Assembly (NCBI GenBank): GCA_036274645.1
Contig: DASUFH010000451.1
Span: 1-15,405 of the forward strand
Reading direction: 5' to 3'
From: DASUFH01 sp036274645
GTDB lineage: Bacteria; Acidobacteriota; Terriglobia; 20CM-2-55-15
Length of the DNA stretch: 15,405 bases
The notes under the pieces were generated by a model. It did no database searches. It had not been told where the DNA came from and worked only from the letters and a program-made list of their open reading frames with translations. Shown here in pieces: positions 6,856 through 13,526 of this stretch (its first letter is position 1; each line of letters starts with the position of its first letter). The translations under genes and the position numbers were made by a program.

Positions 6856-8175
6856 ATGCTCAGGGATTGGGTCTGGGGCTTCCTGGCGGTTCTGGCCGCG
6901 ATCTCCTTTTTCCCCGGCTGGTTGCGCGCCCAGCAAATGGAGATTCCTCCACTGCCTGGCGGCGCTGCAGGAACGATTGATCCGGCCAGCGCTCCGCGCA
7001 TTGTCGAGGGTCCTCCCGGCCATTACGGTCTCAAACGCAATCTCCATCCGGCCGCCTGGGCGGGCGCCGCTATTTCGCCACTCTTGAAGTTATTCGAAAA
7101 AGTTGTGCCCGTTGACACGTTCAGGAAGCCGCGTCTCGCGAAGCCGCCGCGCGAGTCCGGCGTGAAGTTTGGAGTAGGGGGGCAGGGTTCGGGTACGGGA
7201 ATCGGACCGGTGGTCCAGCCGTTTCACAACAATCTGTTCGGCTCGGGCGCGGGCATCGAGGTTCCTCTGTCGCTGACCTACAAGGTTTACGAGGCGTTCG
7301 GCGTGCGAACCGGGATTTCGCTGTGGCGGGGCCCGAACTCCGATGGCTTGAGCGCGATCGGTCTGGGCGCATATGCCTCACGGCCCTCCGACAACTTCTT
7401 CGGAATTGGAAACGATACGAGTTCCTCGGATGAAGCGCACTTTCGAACCGTTACCCGCAGCGTTGCGGGCGCGCTGGAGGGCCGATTGGCGGCTCGTTGG
7501 ACCGTACGTCTGGAGGAGGGATACCGCAGCCTGGGCATTACGAAACCGCGGGAGTCTCCATCGATTGCGAGAATTTTTCCCGGACAGGACATTCCGGGCG
7601 AAACCGAGGGCGCCACCATGCTGGCGACGACGGCCTACATCGGACGGAATACGCGGGATCGTCCTGTCCTTCCGGCCTCGGGAGGACTGCAGCGGGTGGC
7701 CGTGTCGCTCAACGAGGGGCTCGCGGGAGGGGACTTCTCGTACTGGCGGTATCGGGGAGAAATTCAGCAGTTTGTGCCGGTGAGCGCCGACAGGCGCAAT
7801 GTGCTGATTGTTCGCGCGGGCCTCGAATCGACTCAGGCGAAGGGCGGAAGCGTAGTTCCGTTTTATGACCTGCCCACGGTCGGCGGATATGCGACCCTGC
7901 GGGGATTTGACAGCCGGCGCTTCACGGACAACAGCGCGCTGGCTGTTTCCTTTGATTATCGCTATCGGATCTGGCCGTACATCGACTGGGGGCTGTTCGC
8001 CGACTTTGCGCAGGTCGCGCCGCAGATTGGGGACTTTGCGTTGAAGGCGTTTCATGCCGGGTATGGGGCGCGGGTTATCGGCCGTTCGCAGGCGGCCCAG
8101 GCGGTGAGTCTGGACATCGCTTTCAGCCGGGAAAGGCGATGGGTGCTTTATCTGCAGTTTAATCCCGGCTTTTAG
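6856..8175 (+). CDS. BamA/TamA-family (Omp85, surface-antigen) outer-membrane protein without POTRA domains
   Basis: This 439-residue protein has a signal peptide (residues 1-25, cleavage probably after LRA-). A Pro/Gly-rich linker runs to about residue 100. The C-terminal 330 residues are rich in alternating beta strands and correspond to the surface-antigen (PF01103-type) barrel. The L6-loop signature is present as PFYDLPTVGGYATLRGF (335-351), with RGF at 349-351. The chain ends in Phe after YLQFNPGF, as expected for a barrel recognised by the BAM machinery. There is room for no more than a fragment of POTRA, so it is unlikely to be the essential BamA. It may act in secretion or surface display for its cluster partners. 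The next gene starts 3 bases after its stop. Confidence 0.8.
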   Translation: MLRDWVWGFLAVLAAISFFPGWLRAQQMEIPPLPGGAAGTIDPASAPRIVEGPPGHYGLKRNLHPAAWAGAAISPLLKLFEKVVPVDTFRKPRLAKPPRESGVKFGVGGQGSGTGIGPVVQPFHNNLFGSGAGIEVPLSLTYKVYEAFGVRTGISLWRGPNSDGLSAIGLGAYASRPSDNFFGIGNDTSSSDEAHFRTVTRSVAGALEGRLAARWTVRLEEGYRSLGITKPRESPSIARIFPGQDIPGETEGATMLATTAYIGRNTRDRPVLPASGGLQRVAVSLNEGLAGGDFSYWRYRGEIQQFVPVSADRRNVLIVRAGLESTQAKGGSVVPFYDLPTVGGYATLRGFDSRRFTDNSALAVSFDYRYRIWPYIDWGLFADFAQVAPQIGDFALKAFHAGYGARVIGRSQAAQAVSLDIAFSRERRWVLYLQFNPGF

Positions 8176-8178
8176 GTC

Positions 8179-9825
8179 ATGCGAAAAGAATGCCGTCCGC
8201 TGGTCATTGTTGTTCTGGGAGCGCTCCTGATGGGATCGGCCGGGGAAGCGCGTCCACCGCAGACGCGGGCGCTGTGGGTGGACTACGACTTCAAGGACAT
8301 TCCCGAGCCGAAGGTCCGTCCGGGCGGTTTCTACACGGAGTTCTTCCAGTCGGAATTTTCGGGAAGCTGGCAGCGCTCAACGGATATACCTCGGCTGGTC
8401 CGGTCGATTACGGGGAAACCCGAACAGGCCTCGAACGTCAACGCGTGGGACGAGGTCCCCGATTCCAGCTGGTTTACCAACCGGCATGCGCTGCGGCCGA
8501 TGAACGTCGACGAACTGGCGCGCGGCCCCAACCGCGGCGCCCCGCCCGATTTCTCGCAGGCGACCATCACGAAGACGAAACATGGGGGAGTGACTCCGGG
8601 TCTGCAGATCACCGACAGGAACGGGCAGGCATACCTGATCAAGTTTGACCACCGCGATTATCCGGAACTGCAGTCCGGCGCCGAGGTCATCTCGACGAAA
8701 ATTCTGTTTGCCGCCGGCTACAACGTTCCGGAGAACTACATCGCGATAGTGGATCCCGACAGGCTGGAGATTGCCGCGGGCCTCGAGGTCGGCCAGGGAT
8801 CATCGAGGCGTCCTTTCACGCGCCAGGACCTCTCGCTCATGCTGGATTCGGCCGCGCGAAGACCCGACGGAACCTACCGGGTGCTGGCCAGCAGAATCCT
8901 ATCCGGCAAGCCCAAGGGACCGTTTTCCTTCACGGGAATGCGCGGCGATGATCCCAACGACTGGATCCCCCACGAGCGGCGACGCGAGTTGCGTGGCCTC
9001 CGGGTGATTGCGTCGTGGATCAACCACTGGGACATCAAGGAAGACAACACACTGGATATGTACGTGGAGGAAGGCGGGCGGCGGTTTTTGCGCCACTATC
9101 TTCTCGATTTTGGCTGCACTCTGGGTGGAAGCGACAGGCCCACGGACGCCTACCACGGACGCGAGTACGCCTTCGATCAGGGAAACATCCTGAAGGAAAT
9201 CGTCACTCTCGGCATCTATCAGACTCCCGCGGAACAGAAAACATCCGTTGTGGACCCGTCGGTCGGCCTGTTTTCGGCGGACGATTTCGATCCGGGCTCG
9301 TGGATTCCGTCATTTCACACCGCGCCGTTTGCGGACATGACGCGCGAGGACGCCTTCTGGGCCACTCGTATCGTGCTGTCGTTCAGCGAGGCCGACCTGC
9401 GGGCCATCGTGGATACCGCGGAGTACTCGGATCCCGACGCCGGCAACTTCATCTTTCTGACGCTCCTCCGCCGCCAGCGCATGCTGGCCGCCTACTGGCT
9501 CGGGCGGGTCAATCCAATCGCGTACTTCGCGGTGGAACCCCGCGCGGACGGCGTCAGCGTGACCTTTGTGGATCTGATGGCCCGGCTGAACGGCGGTTCA
9601 GCGGAATACCGCTATGTCCTGACCGCCGCAGACCGTTCGTGCGGCGTGAATCCCGAATCATTCGTTACAACCGGGGCGTCGCGAGTTCCGTTGGGGACAT
9701 GTGTCGCCGGAGAGACCTGCATCCATATCTCGACGCACAGTGGTCCGGCAACGAGACCGGTCACCGTGTGTGTGCGGGATCGTGGCGGCGGCAACTATCG
9801 AATTGAGCGCATCGAGCGCTTGTAA
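8179..9825 (+). CDS. Exported protein with kinase-like motifs (HxDxKxxN, DFG), function unknown
   Basis: This 548-residue protein has a signal peptide (about 1-24). I recognise it only as a family seen beside Omp85-like genes in Acidobacteriota, usually called hypothetical. Residues 134-312 carry the ordered motifs of a protein-kinase/HipA-like fold: a Gly-containing stretch (GGVTPG, 136-141), a beta-3-like Lys (AYLIKFD, K155), a candidate alpha-C Glu (SGAEVIS, E169), HWDIKEDN (283-290), which fits H-x-D-x-K-x-x-N of kinase catalytic loops, and LLDFG (308-312). HERRRELRG (265-273) lies just before the catalytic loop. Residues 455-548 form a separate beta-rich tail with four Cys (488, 508, 514, 531) that could pair as disulfides outside the cytoplasm. 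Kinase activity is inference, and a pseudokinase is equally possible. It starts 3 bases after the barrel gene, so the two are probably translationally coupled. Confidence 0.7.
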   Translation: MRKECRPLVIVVLGALLMGSAGEARPPQTRALWVDYDFKDIPEPKVRPGGFYTEFFQSEFSGSWQRSTDIPRLVRSITGKPEQASNVNAWDEVPDSSWFTNRHALRPMNVDELARGPNRGAPPDFSQATITKTKHGGVTPGLQITDRNGQAYLIKFDHRDYPELQSGAEVISTKILFAAGYNVPENYIAIVDPDRLEIAAGLEVGQGSSRRPFTRQDLSLMLDSAARRPDGTYRVLASRILSGKPKGPFSFTGMRGDDPNDWIPHERRRELRGLRVIASWINHWDIKEDNTLDMYVEEGGRRFLRHYLLDFGCTLGGSDRPTDAYHGREYAFDQGNILKEIVTLGIYQTPAEQKTSVVDPSVGLFSADDFDPGSWIPSFHTAPFADMTREDAFWATRIVLSFSEADLRAIVDTAEYSDPDAGNFIFLTLLRRQRMLAAYWLGRVNPIAYFAVEPRADGVSVTFVDLMARLNGGSAEYRYVLTAADRSCGVNPESFVTTGASRVPLGTCVAGETCIHISTHSGPATRPVTVCVRDRGGGNYRIERIERL

Positions 9826-9838
9826 GGAGGACGGAATC

Positions 9839-10444
9839 ATGCGTTCTTACTATCTGATCCGGCCTGCATTGCTGGTTGGTTTCTGCCTCTGTGTATCGCT
9901 GGTCATTGCCCGGATGTACAGCGACGGCGCGGCCGCCGGCCGGGATGACGTCTCGGATTTCCAGGCGCGGATTGACAGCTACATCGAAATTCAACGAAGG
10001 GCGATGGCGGCGGTTCCGCCGATCTCGAACAGCGTGGCCGATCCGGCGGTCATCATCCAGCACGAGAGCGATCTGGCAAATGCGATTCGCGCGTTAAGGC
10101 CCAATGCGGCGGAAGGCGATCTGTTTCTGCCGGGCGTCAGGGAGGTCATCGTTGCGATCGTCGACAGACAACTGGCGGGACCGAACGGTGAAGCCGTGAG
10201 AGACACGATCCTGAGCGAGGGCAACCCGGCATTCCACGACGAGGATGAGGCCGCCACGCCTGTGAAGCTGATTGTGAATCGGTCTTATCCGTCAGCCGCG
10301 CCGTTGTCGACGATGCCGCCGTCCCTGCTTCTGACTCTGCCCCGGTTGCCGCAGGGGCTGGAGTATCGCTTCGTCGGACACTGTCTGATTCTGCGGGATA
10401 CGGAAGCGAACCTGATTGTTGATGTGATCTGGAATGTGTTCTGA
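9839..10444 (+). CDS. Small exported or membrane-anchored protein of unknown function
   Basis: This 201-residue protein has an N-terminal hydrophobic segment (about 8-24, preceded by Arg) that is either a signal peptide or a membrane anchor. The rest is predicted to be periplasmic: a helical segment (DFQARIDSYIEIQRRAM, 39-55) and a C-terminal region with PLSTMPPSLLLTLPRLP (155-171) and a compact end, LEYRFVGHCLILRDTEANLIV. The last part resembles, from memory, an uncharacterised protein family in Acidobacteriota. No catalytic motif is visible. The start is certain: AAGGAGG (9824-9830) overlaps the stop of the preceding gene, 8 bases before ATG. It lies between the kinase-like and phosphatase genes, so it probably serves the same envelope process. 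Confidence 0.7.
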   Translation: MRSYYLIRPALLVGFCLCVSLVIARMYSDGAAAGRDDVSDFQARIDSYIEIQRRAMAAVPPISNSVADPAVIIQHESDLANAIRALRPNAAEGDLFLPGVREVIVAIVDRQLAGPNGEAVRDTILSEGNPAFHDEDEAATPVKLIVNRSYPSAAPLSTMPPSLLLTLPRLPQGLEYRFVGHCLILRDTEANLIVDVIWNVF

Positions 10445-10466
10445 ACAACGTTGGTGAGGTTGAATC

Positions 10467-11357
10467 ATGGACTTATTGAAAAGACTTCTTTATGCGGCCT
10501 GCGCTTCAGCGCTGGCCTTTTCGGTTCAGGTCCGGGGCGTCCAGAATCCGGCGGCCGTGTCGCCGCAATCGGTATCTCCGGTTCGGTTTGCCGTCATCGG
10601 CGATAACGGTACCGGCGATGGCCGGGAGTATGACGTGGCGCGCCGGATGGCGGAACTCCGGCCGACGTTCCCCTTTGAGTTTGTACTCATGCTCGGGGAC
10701 AACATGTACGGTGGTCAGGACGCCAAGGATTTCGTGTCGAAATTCGAGCGGCCCTACAAAGACATCCTGTCGAGCGGTGTTCCGTTCTACGCGTCCCTGG
10801 GCAATCACGATTTGCCCAATCGCGAGATCGTGTACAAGGGCTACAGCATGAATGGCCGGCGGTATTACTCCTTCACGCCGGCCCCGGGGGTGCGCTTCTT
10901 TGTTCTCGACAGCAACTACATGGACAAGCGGCAGCTCGACTGGCTGACCGACGAGCTGAAGAAGGCGGGCCCGGATGAGTGGAAGATCTGCTATTTCCAC
11001 CATCCGCTCTATTCCTCTGGCGAAAAGCACGGGTCGAGTCTTGGACTCCGTCAGGTATTGGAGCCGCTGTTCGTGGAGCACGGTGTGGATGTTGTCCTGT
11101 CCGGTCACGATCACATCTACGAGCGGATCAAGCCCCAGAAGGGCATCCAGTACTTCGTGGTCGGCAGTTCGGGCAAGTTGCGCAAGGGGAATATCGACAC
11201 GAAAACCGGAATAACCGCGCGGGGCTTCGACACGGACAATGCGTTCATGGTCGTGGAGATTTCCGGAGACCGGATGACCTTTCGGGCGATTTCGAGGGCG
11301 GGGAGCACCGTGGATTCCGGTGTGATCACCCGGAGGGGCGATCATATCGCCGCATAA
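10467..11357 (+). CDS. Exported metallophosphoesterase of purple-acid-phosphatase type
   Basis: This 296-residue enzyme has an N-terminal signal peptide (about 1-24) and a calcineurin-like dinuclear-metal phosphoesterase domain. The metal-ligand motifs are in order: GDNG (45-48, D46), GDNMY (77-81, D78 and Y81), GNHD (112-115, N113 and H114), FHHP (177-180, H178) and GHDH (213-216, H214 and H216). The D-x-x-Y spacing in GDNMY is the mark of purple acid phosphatases, where Tyr binds the ferric ion. The length matches the small mammalian-type (TRAP) class. It would remove phosphate from esters or phosphoproteins outside the cytoplasm. GGTGAGG lies 7 bases before ATG, and the gene starts 22 bases after the previous stop. 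It is last in the plus-strand cluster. Its pairing with the kinase-like protein two genes upstream is suggestive but unproven. Confidence 0.85.
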   Translation: MDLLKRLLYAACASALAFSVQVRGVQNPAAVSPQSVSPVRFAVIGDNGTGDGREYDVARRMAELRPTFPFEFVLMLGDNMYGGQDAKDFVSKFERPYKDILSSGVPFYASLGNHDLPNREIVYKGYSMNGRRYYSFTPAPGVRFFVLDSNYMDKRQLDWLTDELKKAGPDEWKICYFHHPLYSSGEKHGSSLGLRQVLEPLFVEHGVDVVLSGHDHIYERIKPQKGIQYFVVGSSGKLRKGNIDTKTGITARGFDTDNAFMVVEISGDRMTFRAISRAGSTVDSGVITRRGDHIAA

Positions 11358-11390
11358 TTGCCAGAATGGCGGCTGAAGCGGCGGGCGCCC

Positions 11391-11407
11391 TGTTTACGCC
11401 CTGAACA
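11391..11407. promoter_or_regulatory. TGTTT-N7-GAACA dyad-like site 3
   Basis: One base differs from the dyad at 371-387, with spacing identical. It lies 34 bases after the phosphatase stop in a convergent gap, with no promoter in an obvious position nearby. It may be a distal or chance site. Its flanks do not match those of the other two sites, so it is not part of the dispersed repeat. Confidence 0.2.
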
Positions 11408-11520
11408 CCTGTACCGATTACGGACACGGTCTCAGGGGCGATGACCGCCGTGGTCGGGGCGCACAACCGGACTCAGGACTGGAAGGCGTTGCACATCGGA
11501 AGCATGTTGAGTCCCCGTCT

Positions 11521-11624
11521 GCTTGTAGGGGCGGTCTATGGCCGCCCGACGTTTCGGAGTGGATCCCCATTTTCACAAGAATTCACTTTGAAACACCGGG
11601 CGGTCATAGACCGCCCCTGCATAG
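11521..11624. repeat. 104-bp inverted-repeat intergenic element, copy 3
   Basis: This is the second full-length copy of the element at 215-319. The left arm starts GCTTGTAGGGGCGGTC. The core shares TTTCGGA-TGGA and GAATTCAC-TGAAAC patterns in the same orientation, and the right arm reads GGGCGGTCATAGACCGCCCC. The last bases (TGCATAG) have drifted from TACAAGC. It sits between the converging phosphatase and sigma-54 activator genes, where a strong hairpin could end transcription from both sides. Bases upstream (GCGTTGCACATCGGAA) also resemble those upstream of copy 1 (ACGTTGCACAACGGAA), so the homologous block may extend about 35 bp further left. Confidence 0.8.
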
Positions 11625-11646
11625 AGAGCGATGGGATGCCGTCTTG

Positions 11647-13029
11647 TCAGCCGGTTTTTGCCTGGGAGTTCTCTTCTTCCTCTTCTTCCTCCAGAAGCCG
11701 GTAGAGGGTGCCGCGGCTGATGCGAAGCGCCTCGGCCGTTTTCACCTTGTTCCCTCGCATGCGTTTAAGCGTGGAACGCGCGTGCCGTCTCTCAATGTCG
11801 GCGAGCGGTGTGATGGAATCCCCTTCTTCAGTGGCCGGAAGCGATTGAGGATTGGAGATGGAATCCCGAAGATCGTGTATGTCGATGATCGAGTCCAGGC
11901 ACATCATGCAGGCGGCCCCAAGGACGTTTTCGAGTTCCCTCACGTTGCCGGGCCAGGAATAGCGCGACAGCGCCGCCTGCGCGCGTGGGGTCAGGCCGCG
12001 GATGTTCTTGTTGTACTGTTCGTTGAAGTATTCGATGAAATGGGGAACCAGAAGGGGGATGTCTTCCTTGCGGTCCGCCAGACGGGGAACCTTCAGTTCC
12101 ACCATCGACAGCCGGAAATACAGGTCGTCCCGAAACTTTCCCTCGGAAATCATCCTGGGCAGGTCCCGGTTTGTTGCCGCAATGACACGGACGTTGACCT
12201 TGTGGACGGTGGGAGAGCCCACGCGCCGGATCTCCTGATTCTGGAGGGCTCGCAGCAGTTTGCTCTGCATGCTCAACGGTGTGTCGCCAAGCTCGTCGAG
12301 GAAAAGGACTCCGTTGCTGGCGTGTTCGAAGAGTCCCATGCGGTCGCCGGCCGCGCCGGTAAAGGCGCCCTTCACGTAGCCGAACAATTCGCTTTCAAAC
12401 AGTGTTTCCACGACTGCGGAGCAGTTGAAGTCGACGAACCTGCCGTTTGACGCCGGACTCAGGCGGTGAAGCGCGCGCGCCACCAGTTCCTTGCCGGTTC
12501 CGGTGGCGCCGGTAATCAGCGCGGTCCGGAAGTGGGGCGCGATTCTTCGGATGTTGTTGAACAGGTCGCGCATCAGGGGACTCTGCCCGACCATCCCTTC
12601 GAAACGATTGGTGCTCAGCACCTCCTTCTCGAGCTTGGACACCTCCCGCCGGCGTCTGGCTTCGGCGGCCAGCCGGCTGATGCGCAGCCGGAAATCCGGG
12701 ACGGAGATGGGTTTGGTCAGATAGTCACAGGCGCCCTTCTGAATGGCCTCGAGAGCGGAATCCGTCGAGTAGTGGCCGGTCATCAGCAGGACTTCCGTCA
12801 TGGGACTGTGTTCGACGATTTCCTCGAGCAACTGCATGCCATCGTGTCCGGGAAGGACCAGATCGAGAGCCGCGATGTCGGGTTGCTTTTCGAGAATGGC
12901 GTTCAGGCCCTTCTCGGGTTCGGAATACGTGAATATCTGCAGGTTAAGGCCTGCAAGCGCTTCCTCGATGAGTTCGAGGGTCAGGGCGTCGTCGTCGATG
13001 GCAACAAGTGTGATTTCTCGTTCCTTCAT
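11647..13029 (-). CDS. NtrC-family sigma-54-dependent response regulator
   Basis: This 460-residue protein has three domains. The receiver (about 5-120) has acidic residues D12-D14, phospho-acceptor D56 (ALDLVLPGHDG), T84 and K106. The AAA+ sigma-54-interaction domain (about 145-375) has Walker A GATGTGKE (174-181), an intact GAFTGA loop (221-226), Walker B VLFLDE (241-246) and FRDDLYFRL with arginine-finger residues. The C-terminal Fis-type helix-turn-helix covers about 424-446 (RGNKVKTAEALRISRGTLYR). The protein should therefore bind upstream DNA sites and drive sigma-54 RNA polymerase when phosphorylated. It ends with seven consecutive Glu residues (447-453), unusual right after the recognition helix. 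Its ATG overlaps the stop of the DivK-like gene (ATGA), so the two are translationally coupled. Candidate targets are the sigma-54-like sites in this window. Confidence 0.95.
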   Translation of the reverse strand: MKEREITLVAIDDDALTLELIEEALAGLNLQIFTYSEPEKGLNAILEKQPDIAALDLVLPGHDGMQLLEEIVEHSPMTEVLLMTGHYSTDSALEAIQKGACDYLTKPISVPDFRLRISRLAAEARRRREVSKLEKEVLSTNRFEGMVGQSPLMRDLFNNIRRIAPHFRTALITGATGTGKELVARALHRLSPASNGRFVDFNCSAVVETLFESELFGYVKGAFTGAAGDRMGLFEHASNGVLFLDELGDTPLSMQSKLLRALQNQEIRRVGSPTVHKVNVRVIAATNRDLPRMISEGKFRDDLYFRLSMVELKVPRLADRKEDIPLLVPHFIEYFNEQYNKNIRGLTPRAQAALSRYSWPGNVRELENVLGAACMMCLDSIIDIHDLRDSISNPQSLPATEEGDSITPLADIERRHARSTLKRMRGNKVKTAEALRISRGTLYRLLEEEEEEENSQAKTG

Positions 13030-13424
13030 ACCCTTAGCAAGGAGTCGACATGGGCGCGCAAGGCGGCCACGTTGATGGGTTTCGGAAAGTATCCATCGAA
13101 GCCCGCCTCGATGGCCTTCTGCATGTCTTCGAGCATGGCAAAAGCCGTAATGGCGACAACCGGCACAGGATTTGCAGCGGGCAGAGCGCGGATTTTGTGG
13201 AGCGCCTCATAGCCGTCCATTTCTGGCATTTGGATGTCCATGAGGATCAGGTCGGGCGGTGTCTGGCTTATTTTGTTGATGGCTTCCACACCGTCCGTCG
13301 CTTCTTCGACAACATAGCGCGTTTCGAGGGCAAACCGGACCAGTTCCCGGCTGCTCGTGTTGTCATCGACTACAAGAATGCGTTTCAAAGTGTCAAACCC
13401 GCGAACGTCAGATGAAGTGTTCAC
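13026..13424 (-). CDS. Single-domain DivK-like response regulator
   Basis: This 132-residue protein is one receiver: VVDDN with D20/D21, phospho-acceptor D63 (ILMDIQMPEMDG), T93 in VVAITAFAM and K115 in GYFPKPIN. The sequence around T93 and K115 follows DivK and the receivers of hybrid kinases. There is no output domain, so it acts by protein contact or as a phosphate relay or sink. The start is taken as GTG at 13424, because AAGGAGG sits 7 bases before it. A longer frame from 13637 would add 71 residues without receiver character and would overlap the divergent kinase gene. Its stop overlaps the start of the sigma-54 activator gene. The divergent histidine kinase at 13527 is its likely partner. 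Confidence 0.88.
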   Translation of the reverse strand: MNTSSDVRGFDTLKRILVVDDNTSSRELVRFALETRYVVEEATDGVEAINKISQTPPDLILMDIQMPEMDGYEALHKIRALPAANPVPVVAITAFAMLEDMQKAIEAGFDGYFPKPINVAALRAHVDSLLRV

Positions 13425-13431
13425 GTTCGCG
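13400..13431 (-). promoter_or_regulatory. 9-bp inverted repeat covering the GTG start of the DivK-like gene
   Basis: CGCGAACGT (13400-13408) and ACGTTCGCG (13423-13431) form a perfect 9-base inverted repeat with a 14-base loop. In the minus-strand mRNA the 5' arm begins directly after the AAGGAGG site (13432-13438), and its last two bases are the first two of the GTG start codon. A folded transcript would hide the start and crowd the ribosome-binding site. The same sequence could instead be a DNA operator. Confidence 0.45.
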
Positions 13432-13438
13432 CCTCCTT
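13432..13438 (-). promoter_or_regulatory. Ribosome-binding site that fixes the GTG start of the DivK-like gene
   Basis: AAGGAGG on the minus strand lies 7 bases before GTG 13424. No in-frame ATG with a comparable site lies near the start of the receiver fold. Confidence 0.7.
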
Positions 13439-13460
13439 CAATTCGACTCCCCCGAGCGTG

Positions 13461-13479
13461 TGGCACGTGGCGGGCCAAA
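13461..13479. promoter_or_regulatory. Overlapping sigma-54-like elements in both directions between divergent genes
   Basis: On the plus strand TGGCACGTGGCGGGC has a perfect -24 heptamer, the right 10-base spacing and a poor -12 (GGGC), pointing to the kinase at 13527. On the minus strand TTTGGCCCGCCACGTGC has TTGG at -24, 10-base spacing and GTGC at -12, pointing to the receiver/activator genes at 13424. Both leave leaders of about 25-40 bases. The gap is only 102 bp. GC-rich DNA gives such matches easily, so this is tentative. Confidence 0.25.
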
Positions 13480-13526
13480 CTCGTGGCGTCTGGCGTCGTG
13501 GATTCTGAAGTGCACGGAGGACTCCC

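Noticed and set aside
11441..12450. Plus-strand open frames across the third repeat and opposite the sigma-54 activator
   Set aside because: One is translated from the repeat; the other is the antisense of a gene with intact Walker, GAFTGA and helix-turn-helix motifs.
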